Assembly (NCBI RefSeq): GCF_005862305.2
Contig: NZ_CP054021.1
Location: 3,699,501 to 3,763,500, forward strand
Reading direction: 5' to 3'
DNA: 64,000 nucleotides
Source: Rhizobium indicum
GTDB lineage: Bacteria > Pseudomonadota > Alphaproteobacteria > Rhizobiales > Rhizobiaceae
Position 1 is the first letter of the stretch; each line of letters begins with the position of its first letter. The position numbers and the translations under genes are program-made. Below are positions 35,670-44,426 of this stretch, one piece after another. The notes below the pieces were generated by a model, which saw only the letters and a list, made by a program, of their open reading frames with translations, did no database searches and was not told where the DNA came from.

Positions 35670-36891
35670 TCAATCCCCCCTCCGCGTCGTTGCCGACGCC
35701 AATGCCAAGACCAAGACTCCTGTCGAAGACAATGAAGCGAAACAGCAGGAAACGGTAGCCGAAGCGCCTTCATCCAATTCAGCGCCGGCTGCCGCCGTGG
35801 CTGCGCCTGGCGGCAACAAGGTCCGCCGCCGGCGCAGTCTCACGCGGCCGATCCTGTTTGCCCTGCTGCCGGTGGCGCTCGTCGTCGGCGGTTATTATTA
35901 CGTCAATGGCGGCCAGGTGATGTCGACCGACAACGCCTATATCCAGGCCGACATGGTCGGACTTACCACGGACGTCTCGGGCATCGTCGACCAGATCAAC
36001 GTGCATGAGAACGAGGCCGTCAAGGCGGGGCAGGTGCTCTTCAGCCTGCGGTCGGATTCTTTCAAGATCGCGCTTGATGGCGCCAAGGCGCAGCTCGGCG
36101 CGCAGCGCAACCAGATCATGAATCTCAAGGCCAGCTATCAGCAGTCGCTTGCCGAGATCACGCAGGCGCAAGCCGATCTGCCTTATTATCAGGATCAGTT
36201 TGACCGGCAGCAAAACCTCGTCAACAACGGTAGCGCGACGCAATCGGCCTATGACGAAGCCAAGCACAATCTGGAAGCCGCGCAGCAGAAGGTGACCGTC
36301 GCCAAGGCGGAAGCCGCAACGACGCTCGCCCAGCTCGGCGGCAATGCCGACCAGCCGGTGGAGGAAAACCCGCTCTATCTGCAGGCCAAGTCGCAGGTCG
36401 ACAATGCCCAGCGCGAACTCGACCACAGCGTCGTCAAGGCACCGTTCGACGGCATCGTCACCAATGTCAACGCGCTGCAGGTCGGCTCCTACCTGCAGGC
36501 TTCGCAACAGGCCTTCTCGCTTGTTGCCACCGACCATCTGTGGATCGCCGCCAGCCCGAAGGAAACCGAGCTTACCTATGTCAAGCCCGGCCAGACGGCC
36601 GATATCTATGTCGACACCTATCCCGGCGTGACATGGAAGGGCAAGATCGAGAGCATCAGCCCGGCCTCCGGCTCCAGCTTCTCGCTGCTGCCGGCGCAAA
36701 ATACTACGGGCAACTGGGTGAAGGTCGTCCAGCGTATTCCGATGCGCGTCAGCATCGAGGACACCGACGGCAAGCCGCCGCTACGTGTCGGCATGAGCAC
36801 GGTGGTCGATGTCGAGACCGGTCATGCCCGCGGCCTGCCTGATTTCGTCAACAAGCTTCTGGGCCGGCCTCAGGGCAAGGATCATGAGTAA
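35662..36891 (+). CDS. emrA: EmrA-type membrane fusion protein (HlyD family)
   Basis: 409-residue inner-membrane-anchored adaptor. An N-terminal Ala/Pro/Glu-rich cytoplasmic stretch (1-60) precedes RRRRSLTRPILFALLPVALVVGGYYYV, the single membrane anchor (about 58-80). Then come the lipoyl half VSGIVDQINVHENEAVKAGQVLF, a long coiled coil (about 140-240), the second half LDHSVVKAPFDGIVTNVNALQVG and a beta barrel. I take the ATG at 35662; an in-frame ATG four codons upstream is also possible. Partner of the DHA2 transporter that overlaps its 3' end. Confidence 0.9.
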   Translation: MADQSPLRVVADANAKTKTPVEDNEAKQQETVAEAPSSNSAPAAAVAAPGGNKVRRRRSLTRPILFALLPVALVVGGYYYVNGGQVMSTDNAYIQADMVGLTTDVSGIVDQINVHENEAVKAGQVLFSLRSDSFKIALDGAKAQLGAQRNQIMNLKASYQQSLAEITQAQADLPYYQDQFDRQQNLVNNGSATQSAYDEAKHNLEAAQQKVTVAKAEAATTLAQLGGNADQPVEENPLYLQAKSQVDNAQRELDHSVVKAPFDGIVTNVNALQVGSYLQASQQAFSLVATDHLWIAASPKETELTYVKPGQTADIYVDTYPGVTWKGKIESISPASGSSFSLLPAQNTTGNWVKVVQRIPMRVSIEDTDGKPPLRVGMSTVVDVETGHARGLPDFVNKLLGRPQGKDHE

Positions 36892-38425
36892 CGCTGCCGC
36901 TTCTCCGGCGACGCCGATTGCCAATCGCGGCGCGATCACGGCCTGCGTCATTCTCGCCGTCATCATGCAGGCGCTGGACACGACGATCGCCAACGTGGCG
37001 CTGCCCTATATCCAGGGCAGCGTGTCGGCCTCTGCCGACCAGATCAACTGGGTGCTGACCTCCTATATCGTCGCGGCGGCAATCATGACGCCGCCGTCGG
37101 GCTTCCTTGCCGCCAAGTTTGGCCGCAAACGCGTGCTGCTCGTTGCCATTGCCGGCTTCGTGGCGGCCTCCGTTCTCTGCGGCCTGGCGCCATCGCTGAA
37201 CCAGATCGTCGCATTCCGCCTGCTGCAAGGCCTGTTCGGCGCATCGCTGGTGCCGCTTTCCCAGGGCATCCTCCTCGATATTTATACGGTCGAGGAGCGC
37301 GGCTCGGCCATGGCCCTTTTCGGCGTCTCGGTCATGGTCGGGCCGGTGCTTGGGCCTGTCATCGGCGGCTGGCTGACCGACAATATCAGCTGGCGCTGGG
37401 TGTTTTATATCAATGTGCCGATCGGCGCGCTGGCCTTCATGGGCATTGTCGTCTACGTCACCGAGACCAAGAGGGATCTGCTCGCCAAACTGGACTGGTT
37501 CGGCTTCGGGATGATGAGCCTCGGCATCGCCGCGCTGCAGCTCTTCCTCGACCGCGGCGAGCAGCTCGACTGGTTCTCTTCCGGTGAGATCATGCTCGAG
37601 GCGTTGATCTGCGCCTCAGCCTTCTATCTGCTGATCGTGCACACGCTGACGGCGGAGAAATCCTTCGTGAACCCGAAGCTGTTCCTCGATCAAAATTTCT
37701 CGATCAGCATGATCTTCATCTTCGTGGTCGGCATTACCTATCTCGCCTCACTGGCACTGATGACACCCTATCTGCAGACGCTGATGGGCTATCCCGTCAT
37801 CACCGCGGGCATCGTCATGGGGCCGCGCGGGCTCGGCACCATGCTCTGCATGTTCATCGTCGGGCGGCTGGTCGGCAAGGTCGATACGCGCGCGTTGCTG
37901 GCGCTCGGCTTGGGGCTCACCGCATGGGCGATGTACGACATGACCGGCTGGACACCCGACGTCTCGCAATGGACGATCGTCTCGGTCGGCTTCATCCAGG
38001 GCGCCGGCCTCGGCTTTCTGTTCGTGCCGCTGACGACGATCGCTTTTTCCACGCTGCCCGCCCATATGCGCGGCGACGGCACCGGTCTCTACAATCTGTC
38101 GCGAAACATCGGCTCGGCGGTCGGCATCTCGATCGTCTCGGCGCTGATCGTCGAAAACACGCAGAGCAATCATGAATCGATCGCCGCCTATGTGACGCCG
38201 TTTAACCACGCCTTTAATGCGGTGGCTGCGCAGGGGCTCAGCCCGGTGACGGCGGCCGGCCGTGCTTCGCTCAACGAGATCATCACGCTGCAAGCGACGA
38301 TCATCGCCTATATGGACGATTTCAAGCTGCTGATGCTGATGTCGCTTGCGGTCATTCCGCTGGTTCTGCTGTTGCGCAAGCCGAAGGCAGCACCCGCCGT
38401 CGACCACAGCGCCGTCATGGAATGA
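36884..38425 (+). CDS. emrB: EmrB-type MFS drug exporter (DHA2, 14 TMS)
   Basis: 513-residue major facilitator. Motif D1-like LDTTIANVALPYIQG (residues 26-40) is typical of DHA2 exporters; motif A is GFLAAKFGRKRVLL (about 70) and motif C is GVSVMVGPVLGPVIGGWLTD (about 145-165). About 14 hydrophobic segments. Start MSNAAASP overlaps the emrA stop by 8 bp. It expels hydrophobic drugs or plant phenolics with EmrA and an outer-membrane channel encoded elsewhere. Its stop codon directly abuts that of the convergent DNA glycosylase gene. Confidence 0.92.
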   Translation: MSNAAASPATPIANRGAITACVILAVIMQALDTTIANVALPYIQGSVSASADQINWVLTSYIVAAAIMTPPSGFLAAKFGRKRVLLVAIAGFVAASVLCGLAPSLNQIVAFRLLQGLFGASLVPLSQGILLDIYTVEERGSAMALFGVSVMVGPVLGPVIGGWLTDNISWRWVFYINVPIGALAFMGIVVYVTETKRDLLAKLDWFGFGMMSLGIAALQLFLDRGEQLDWFSSGEIMLEALICASAFYLLIVHTLTAEKSFVNPKLFLDQNFSISMIFIFVVGITYLASLALMTPYLQTLMGYPVITAGIVMGPRGLGTMLCMFIVGRLVGKVDTRALLALGLGLTAWAMYDMTGWTPDVSQWTIVSVGFIQGAGLGFLFVPLTTIAFSTLPAHMRGDGTGLYNLSRNIGSAVGISIVSALIVENTQSNHESIAAYVTPFNHAFNAVAAQGLSPVTAAGRASLNEIITLQATIIAYMDDFKLLMLMSLAVIPLVLLLRKPKAAPAVDHSAVME

Positions 38426-39025
38426 TCAGCGGAACGGCTTGCTGAGATAACGCGATCCCTGAATGCCGAAGCGCCATGGTGCTTCGGCATTTTTCGTGAT
38501 GCCGATGCGTTTTCCCGAGACGATCGGCACCGGGGCCGACGGCGCGATCGCATAGGGCGGGCGATCGAGCAGCCTGTCATTGATCTCGATGTCGATGCCG
38601 AGCGCCTGGCAGAGCTTGCCGGGGCCGCTGCAGAGCGACGTCAGCATATCGGTGCCGCGCCGCTCCATCATTAGAGGGATTCCCGTTTCCGGCTCCAGGG
38701 CGCGGATGAGTGCAGCCGAGCCAGGATGGCAGACGAAATTCAGGCACCAGTACATGCCGTAGATGCGGTAGATATAGACATTGCCCGGCTTGCCATACAT
38801 GGCGCCGTTGCGCTTGGTCGGGCCGCGGAAGCTGTGCGAGGCCTCGTCATCGGGGAAATAGGCTTCGGTCTCGGTGATGCGCCCGCCGACGCCGTCCACG
38901 GTCAGATGGCAGCCGAGCAGGTCGCGGGAGACGGCGATCGCATCGCGCTCGAAAAATTCCCTGAGGCTTTCGCCGGTGAGCGTGCCGGCGCCGATCGCGC
39001 CTGATATCGTTCCACCATCGGTCAT
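38426..39025 (-). CDS. DNA-3-methyladenine glycosylase (MPG/AAG family)
   Basis: 199-residue base-excision-repair enzyme starting MTDGGTISGA (a Met six codons upstream is possible). The family core is clear: LLGCHLTVDGVGGRITETEAYF with the catalytic Glu, DDEASHSFRGPTKRNGAMYGKPG, VYIYRIYGMYWCLNFV and SGPGKLCQALGI. It removes alkylated purines and hypoxanthine from DNA. The size matches bacterial members (about 200). Convergent with emrB, with no spacer between stop codons. Confidence 0.9.
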   Translation of the reverse strand: MTDGGTISGAIGAGTLTGESLREFFERDAIAVSRDLLGCHLTVDGVGGRITETEAYFPDDEASHSFRGPTKRNGAMYGKPGNVYIYRIYGMYWCLNFVCHPGSAALIRALEPETGIPLMMERRGTDMLTSLCSGPGKLCQALGIDIEINDRLLDRPPYAIAPSAPVPIVSGKRIGITKNAEAPWRFGIQGSRYLSKPFR

Positions 39026-39096
39026 ATCAGACGCAGATAACATTCAGCGCGCTCGCCGTCATCCCGAAACCGCTTCATGTTTTTCGGCCAGAGACA

Positions 39097-39435
<339 letters not shown>

Positions 39436-39450
39436 TTAGCAAGGCGCAAT

Positions 39451-40359
39451 TTAGTGAAGCGCGTTTTCGGAATTTTGTCGAGCGAAGACCTTTACCAGCC
39501 AGTCGATGAAGACGCGCACGCGCGGCGAAAGCTGGCGGTTGCGGGGGTAAAGCAAGGAAACCGGTGTCGGGGTCAGCGGAAAGTCCTGCAGTATCTGGAC
39601 CAGCGTTCCCGCGGCAAGATCTCCTTCGGCGTGATAGCGTGGGATCTGGATCATGCCGAGGCCCATCCTCGCCGCTGAGATATAGCTTTCGGCGGCGTTG
39701 ACCGCGATGGTGGCGGGAATGGTGATGTTACGCACCGTGCCGTCGACGGTGAATTCGAGCGGCAGCAGGCTGCCGGTGCCGCTGGAGTGGAAGCCGACCA
39801 TGCGATGGCCGGCAAGCCGATCGGGATGCTGCGGCAGGCCGTTGCGGGCAATGTAGGCAGGAGAGGCGAGTGTCACCTCATCGAGCATGGCGACGCGCCG
39901 GGCGACCATGTCGCTGTCTTGCGGCGTGCCGACGCGCAACACGCAATCGATGCCCTCACGCACCAGATCGATCAGCCGATCGCCCTCACTCATGTAGAAT
40001 TCGATCTCCGGATAGGTCTCCAGGAAGGACGGCAGGCTCGGCAGTACGAAATGGCGGGCGAGCGTGCCGTGCACGTCGACACGCAGCATGCCCTTCGGCT
40101 TGGCGCCGGCAAAGGCTCCTTCGGCTTCCTCGATATCGGCAAGGATCGACAGGCAGCGTTGGTAATAGGCTTCGCCATCAAGCGTCGGACTGACGTGGCG
40201 CGTCGTGCGCTGGAGCAGGCGCACGCCGAGGCGGGCTTCCAGCCCCTTGACCGCATCGGTGACAGTCGAGCGTGGCAGACCGGTGTCATCGGCGGCAAGC
40301 GTGAAGCTGCGGCGTTCCACGATACGGCAAAACACGCGCATGGCGTCAAATCTGTCCAT
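39451..40359 (-). CDS. LysR-family transcriptional regulator
   Basis: 302-residue LysR protein. The helix-turn-helix covers residues 1-60 (AMRVFCRIVERRSFTLAADDTGLPRSTVTDAVKGLEARLG, with LLQRTTRHVSPT). A two-lobed effector domain follows (DVHGTLARHFVLPSLPSFLETYP, ALNAAESYISAARMGLGMIQ-like). It diverges from the SDR at 40479 across about 120 bp and probably controls that gene and perhaps the following SDR. It is similar in style to the LysR at 42492; both end in RVFIDWLVK-type segments. Confidence 0.9.
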   Translation of the reverse strand: MDRFDAMRVFCRIVERRSFTLAADDTGLPRSTVTDAVKGLEARLGVRLLQRTTRHVSPTLDGEAYYQRCLSILADIEEAEGAFAGAKPKGMLRVDVHGTLARHFVLPSLPSFLETYPEIEFYMSEGDRLIDLVREGIDCVLRVGTPQDSDMVARRVAMLDEVTLASPAYIARNGLPQHPDRLAGHRMVGFHSSGTGSLLPLEFTVDGTVRNITIPATIAVNAAESYISAARMGLGMIQIPRYHAEGDLAAGTLVQILQDFPLTPTPVSLLYPRNRQLSPRVRVFIDWLVKVFARQNSENALH

Positions 40360-40478
40360 CTGTTTGTTCGTTATTCTCGGATAGTGATGCCGAAGAATGC
40401 CAGATTATCCGCAAAAGGAAAAGGCGCATCTTCTCCTCATCGAAAACGCGCTGCGGCGCAGAATGAAGGAGAAGGACA

Positions 40479-41222
40479 ATGGCTTCCCACGAAAACAGCA
40501 AGGTCGCACTGGTGACCGGCGCTTCCCGCGGCATCGGCGCAGCAGTCGCCGAGCGCCTCGCCAAGGACGGTTTCACCGTCGTCATCAATTACTCCGGCAA
40601 TGCCGCTCCGGCCGAGGAACTGGCAAAGAAGATCGAGCAGGCCGGCGGCAAGGCGCTGACGGCGAAGGCCGATGTCAGCGATGCGGAAGCCGTCCGCCGC
40701 ATGTTCGATGCCGCGGAAACCGCTTTCGGCGGCGTCGACGTGCTCGTCAACAATGCCGGCATCATGATGCTCTCTTCGCTTGCCGAGGCCGATGACGCCA
40801 ATTTCGATCGCCAGATCAGTGTCAACCTCAAGGGCACCTTCAATACGCTGCGCGAGGCAGCCAGGCGTCTGCGCGACGGCGGCCGGGTCGTCAACTTCTC
40901 GACATCCGTCGTCGGCCTGAAGCTCGAAACCTACGGCGTCTATGCCGCTACCAAGGCTGCGGTGGAAACGCTGACGGCGATCATGGCCAAGGAGATGCGT
41001 GGCCGCAACATCACCGTCAACGCCGTCGCGCCCGGTCCTGTCGCCACCGAGCTTTTCCTTAACGGCAAGTCGGACGAACTCATCGCCCGCACGGCGAAAA
41101 TGAACCCGCTGGAACGCCTCGGCACACCGGAAGACATCGCTTCTGCGGTTGCCTTCCTCGCCGGCCCGGACGGCGGCTGGATCAACGGACAGACGCTGCG
41201 CGCCAATGGCGGCGTGATCTGA
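40479..41222 (+). CDS. SDR-family oxidoreductase (3-oxoacyl-ACP-reductase-like)
   Basis: 247-residue classical SDR: NADP-binding TGASRGIG (residues 14-21), NNAG (about 90), Ser in NFSTSVVG and YAATK (about 154-158), ending GQTLRANGGVI. The adenosine-binding loop with Arg/Ser after the first beta strand suggests NADPH use. Start ATG is preceded by GAAGGAGAAGG. It is next to a divergent LysR gene, and another SDR lies 87 bp downstream. Substrate unknown; often such pairs reduce quinones or aldehydes. Confidence 0.88.
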   Translation: MASHENSKVALVTGASRGIGAAVAERLAKDGFTVVINYSGNAAPAEELAKKIEQAGGKALTAKADVSDAEAVRRMFDAAETAFGGVDVLVNNAGIMMLSSLAEADDANFDRQISVNLKGTFNTLREAARRLRDGGRVVNFSTSVVGLKLETYGVYAATKAAVETLTAIMAKEMRGRNITVNAVAPGPVATELFLNGKSDELIARTAKMNPLERLGTPEDIASAVAFLAGPDGGWINGQTLRANGGVI

Positions 41223-41309
41223 CGAAAGACCGGCGGCGGTCTCCAGGCTGCCGCCAACTCAAAGTTTCCACTTCAAGCAATCCCAATCGAACCCAGAAGG
41301 AATAGGATC

Positions 41310-42212
41310 ATGAGCAAGCAAGTCATCGTCATAACAGGCGCTTCCAGTGGTTTCGGCGCGCTTACCGCCCGCGCTCTCGCTAAGGCCGGCCACACCGTCT
41401 ATGCCGGCATGCGCGCCACGGAAAGCCGCAACGCTCCCGCCGTCGCCGATGCGGCTGAATTCGCCAAGGAGAACAATGTCGATCTGCGCTCGGTCGAACT
41501 CGATGTCGCCTCCGACGCGTCGGTTGTATCAGGTATCGCCAGGATCATCGCCGATGCGGGTCGCCTTGATGTCATCATCCACAATGCCGGCCATATGTCC
41601 TTCGGCCCGGCCGAAGCCTTCACGCCGGAACAGTTCGCCGAACTCTTCGACATCAACGTGCTCTCCACCCAGCGCGTCAACCGCGCGGCACTCCCCTATC
41701 TGCGCAAGCAGGGCAAGGGCCTGGTGGTCTGGGTATCGTCGTCGAGCAGCCGCGGCGGCACGCCTCCCTACCTCTCGCCCTATTTCGCAGCCAAGGCGGC
41801 GATGGATTCACTTGCCGTCTCCTATGCCGGCGAGCTTACCCGCTGGGGCATCGAGACCTCGATCATCGTGCCCGGCGCCTTCACCAAGGGCACCAACCAT
41901 TTCGCCCATTCCGGCTCGCCCGCCGATACGGCCCGCGCCGCCGAATACAATGAAGGGCCCTACAAGGGCGTGCCGGAACAGGCGCTGCAGGGCCTGGCAG
42001 CGCTCGAACCTGCCGACGCCGATGCCGGCGCGGTTGCCACGGCCATCGTCGATGTCGTCGGCAAGCCGTTTGGCACCCGGCCATTCCGCGTCCATATCGA
42101 TCCTTCCGAGGACGGCGCGGAGATCGTCAACGGCGTCGCCGACCGTGTGCGGGCGGAACTGTTCCGCCGCATCGGCCTCGAGGACTTGCTGAAGCCGGCC
42201 GTCGGGATTTGA
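41310..42212 (+). CDS. SDR-family oxidoreductase
   Basis: 300-residue SDR with TGASSGFG (residues 8-15), HNAGH (about 94), SSSSSRGG and YFAAKAA (about 160-166). The length and YxxxK environment fit the retinol-dehydrogenase-like long branch. An AGAAGGAATAGG site precedes the ATG. It is probably cotranscribed with the SDR upstream under the LysR at 39451. The C-terminal 60 residues (FRVHIDPSEDGAEIVNGVADRV) have no obvious catalytic role. Confidence 0.87.
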   Translation: MSKQVIVITGASSGFGALTARALAKAGHTVYAGMRATESRNAPAVADAAEFAKENNVDLRSVELDVASDASVVSGIARIIADAGRLDVIIHNAGHMSFGPAEAFTPEQFAELFDINVLSTQRVNRAALPYLRKQGKGLVVWVSSSSSRGGTPPYLSPYFAAKAAMDSLAVSYAGELTRWGIETSIIVPGAFTKGTNHFAHSGSPADTARAAEYNEGPYKGVPEQALQGLAALEPADADAGAVATAIVDVVGKPFGTRPFRVHIDPSEDGAEIVNGVADRVRAELFRRIGLEDLLKPAVGI

Positions 42213-42491
42213 AACCCAATTCGCCACCGCGCGCGGGGACCGCGCGGGAACATAGGAGCCAAGCCGTCATCGCAAATATGTGAACGCGATTGCGGAATTT
42301 TCCCTTATAATCCTGCGGGGAGTGCGTATATCTGCTTTATCGCGAGAGAGTGGAATTCCCTGCCGTTCTCTTTGCGAACCTCCAGAGCCTGCCGCGCCCT
42401 TGCTACGGTGCGACAGGCTTGATGTTCAAAGTTGCAGATTGCGGCCCGTCGAAGGTTTCCCCTGCCTTCCGGGCCGTATTTGTCTTAGCGC

Positions 42492-43403
42492 TCAGACGTC
42501 GTTCAGTTTCGCCTCGACCAGAAGTTTCACCAGCCAGTCGACGAAGACGCGGACCTTGTTGCTGAGATGGCGGTTCGGCGGATAGACGACATAGAGCGGC
42601 AGCGGATCGCGACGCCAGTCCGGCAGCACGCGGACAAGTTCGCCCTTTGCCATCGGCTCGCGCGCCATGAAGATCGGTACCTGCGCGATGCCGAGGCCCG
42701 TCAGCGCAGCCGTAAGATAGGTGCGGCTATCGTTGACCGAGGCGATGTAACGCGGACTGGTCTCGATCACCTCGTTGTGCCGGCGGAATTCGAAGGGCAG
42801 CGTCCGGTTGTTCTGGGCGCGGAAATAGTTGACGGTGTAATGATCCGCCTCCAGATCCTCCGGCCGCTCGGGCATGCCGAATTTCTGGATGTAGCTCGGC
42901 GAAGCACAGGTGATCATCTCGACTTCGGAGACACGCCGCGCAATCAGCGACTGGTCGGCCGGCGTGCCGGCCCGCAGCGCGCAATCGACATTTTCTGCAA
43001 GATAATCGACCGTGCGGTCGCCGACACCGAGGTCGATACGGATATCGGGATAACGCTGATAGAAATCGCAAAGTGCCGGAACCACGATCCAATCGGCGAA
43101 AGCGCCGGCCATCTCGACACGCAGCCGTCCGCTCGGCAGGCTCTGCGAATTGGAAAGGCTGCCATCGAGCTCCTCCAGTTCCGAAATAATCTGGGCGGCG
43201 CGTTCGTAATAAAGCGCGCCGTCCGTGGTCACCATGACCCGGCGTGTGGTCCGATTCAAAAGCTTGGTGCGCAGATGCGCTTCCAGGCCCTGGATGAGAT
43301 TGGTCACCGTCGCCTTGGGCATGGCGAGCATGTCGGCGGCGCGGGTGAAATTGCCCGTCTCCACGACGCGAATGAAGACGCGCATTGCCGAGAGCTGATC
43401 CAT
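42492..43403 (-). CDS. LysR-family transcriptional regulator
   Basis: 303-residue LysR starting MDQLSAMRVF; the frame stays open 75 codons further upstream but that part crosses the promoter region. Helix-turn-helix FTRAADMLAMPKATVTNLIQGLEAHL at residues 20-45, then LLNRTTRRVMVT. The effector domain is in the C-terminal two-thirds. It diverges from the pseudo-hydrolase/RND efflux operon, with a perfect inverted repeat in the 164-bp gap, so it is the likely regulator of that operon. Confidence 0.9.
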   Translation of the reverse strand: MDQLSAMRVFIRVVETGNFTRAADMLAMPKATVTNLIQGLEAHLRTKLLNRTTRRVMVTTDGALYYERAAQIISELEELDGSLSNSQSLPSGRLRVEMAGAFADWIVVPALCDFYQRYPDIRIDLGVGDRTVDYLAENVDCALRAGTPADQSLIARRVSEVEMITCASPSYIQKFGMPERPEDLEADHYTVNYFRAQNNRTLPFEFRRHNEVIETSPRYIASVNDSRTYLTAALTGLGIAQVPIFMAREPMAKGELVRVLPDWRRDPLPLYVVYPPNRHLSNKVRVFVDWLVKLLVEAKLNDV

Positions 43404-43474
43404 CGGTTTCAAATCCGCAGTTTGCGTTGCACCATTGTTCGAGATCTGGAACAGTGTTATCGCGTTATAGCTTC

Positions 43475-43494
43475 TTATTCCTTGGTTGGAATAA
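43475..43494. promoter_or_regulatory. Inverted repeat between LysR and the pseudo-hydrolase/RND operon
   Basis: Ttattcc-ttggtt-ggaataa, a perfect 7-bp dyad with a 6-bp centre, in the divergent gap, containing T-N-A symmetry as in LysR boxes. Candidate operator. Confidence 0.5.
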
Positions 43495-43567
43495 CAATAT
43501 CTTTTTTGTACAAAATGCAAGCGGCAGGCGTTGTCTGCTGGTCGCCGACATAGAAGAGACCGGAAGC

Positions 43568-44380
43568 ATGACGGTGGAATGGAAAGATATGATGCTGGAT
43601 AAGGTGGCCATCGGCCCCGTTTCCGCACGCATCTACCAGGGCGCCGATTATGGCAAGGGTCCGCCGATCGTGCTCTACCTGCATGGCGGCGCGTTTTTGG
43701 ATAGCGACAAGAATGTTGACCGGCCGGTGGCGATGAGCCTCGCCAAGGCCGGAGCCATCGTCGTTGCCGCCGATTACAGCAGCCTTTCCGGCAATCTATT
43801 TCCGAAGGCGCTGGAAGTCTCCTTCTCCGTTTTCACCTATCTCGCCAACAAACGCGCCGGTCTCGGCGACCGCAAGTCGCTGCTCTTCGTCGCCGGCGAG
43901 GAGGCGGGCGGCAATGTCGCCGCCGGCGTGGCGCTGAAGGCGCGCGACCAGATGCCGGACGCGCTCGACGGCCAGGTCCTGATTTCGCCGCTGCTCGATC
44001 CCTTCATGGGCACCTCTTCGATCCGCAAGGCTGAAGCCATCGGCATGCGCCAGCGCTGGACGGAAGGTTGGAGCCACTATCTGAGCGGCGGCGGTTGCCA
44101 CCCTTATGCGGCGCCTTGCCTCTGTTCGCGTATATCCGGCGTTGCGCCGGCGCTGATATTTACCGCGGAGGACGATCCTCTGCACGACGAAACGATTGGT
44201 TACGGTGTCCGCCTGAAACAGGCCGGCGTCGGTGTGCGCCAGCATGTCCTTCCCGCCGGGACGGGCTGGCCCTCGATTTATGGTGGGAAATCCGACGGAG
44301 CGCCCGACTGGCAGGAAAACGTCAGCCGCCATTTCGGAAGCTTCCTTCGGGAGGTAAGCGTCCAACCGCAATTGCATTGA
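43568..44380 (+). CDS. Alpha/beta-hydrolase-fold protein (HSL-like), catalytic Ser and His missing
   Basis: 270-residue protein starting MTVEWKDMML with GGAAG upstream. It follows the hormone-sensitive-lipase pattern: oxyanion motif HGGAF (39-43), DYSSL in place of the usual DYRLAP, and EDDPLHDE (201-208) holding the Asp. However, the nucleophile elbow reads GEEAGGN (110-116), with Glu at the Ser position, and the usual xxGxxHGF His region reads LPAGTGWPS (about 228-236). It is therefore probably not an esterase. It lies 46 bp before the RND adaptor gene, in the same orientation, divergent from LysR. A ligand-binding or accessory role for the pump is inferred only. Confidence 0.8.
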   Translation: MTVEWKDMMLDKVAIGPVSARIYQGADYGKGPPIVLYLHGGAFLDSDKNVDRPVAMSLAKAGAIVVAADYSSLSGNLFPKALEVSFSVFTYLANKRAGLGDRKSLLFVAGEEAGGNVAAGVALKARDQMPDALDGQVLISPLLDPFMGTSSIRKAEAIGMRQRWTEGWSHYLSGGGCHPYAAPCLCSRISGVAPALIFTAEDDPLHDETIGYGVRLKQAGVGVRQHVLPAGTGWPSIYGGKSDGAPDWQENVSRHFGSFLREVSVQPQLH

Positions 44381-44426
44381 AGAAGACCTGATATTTCGGC
44401 GGCCTAGAGCCGCAAGGAGAGTACTA

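Noticed and set aside
40360..40478. Imperfect repeat attctcgg / ccgaagaat in the LysR-SDR gap
   Set aside because: It needs a bulge and short arms; too weak to call.
42213..42491. Gap between SDR and LysR genes searched for small genes or RNAs
   Set aside because: Only short open frames without ribosome sites and no stable hairpin seen.
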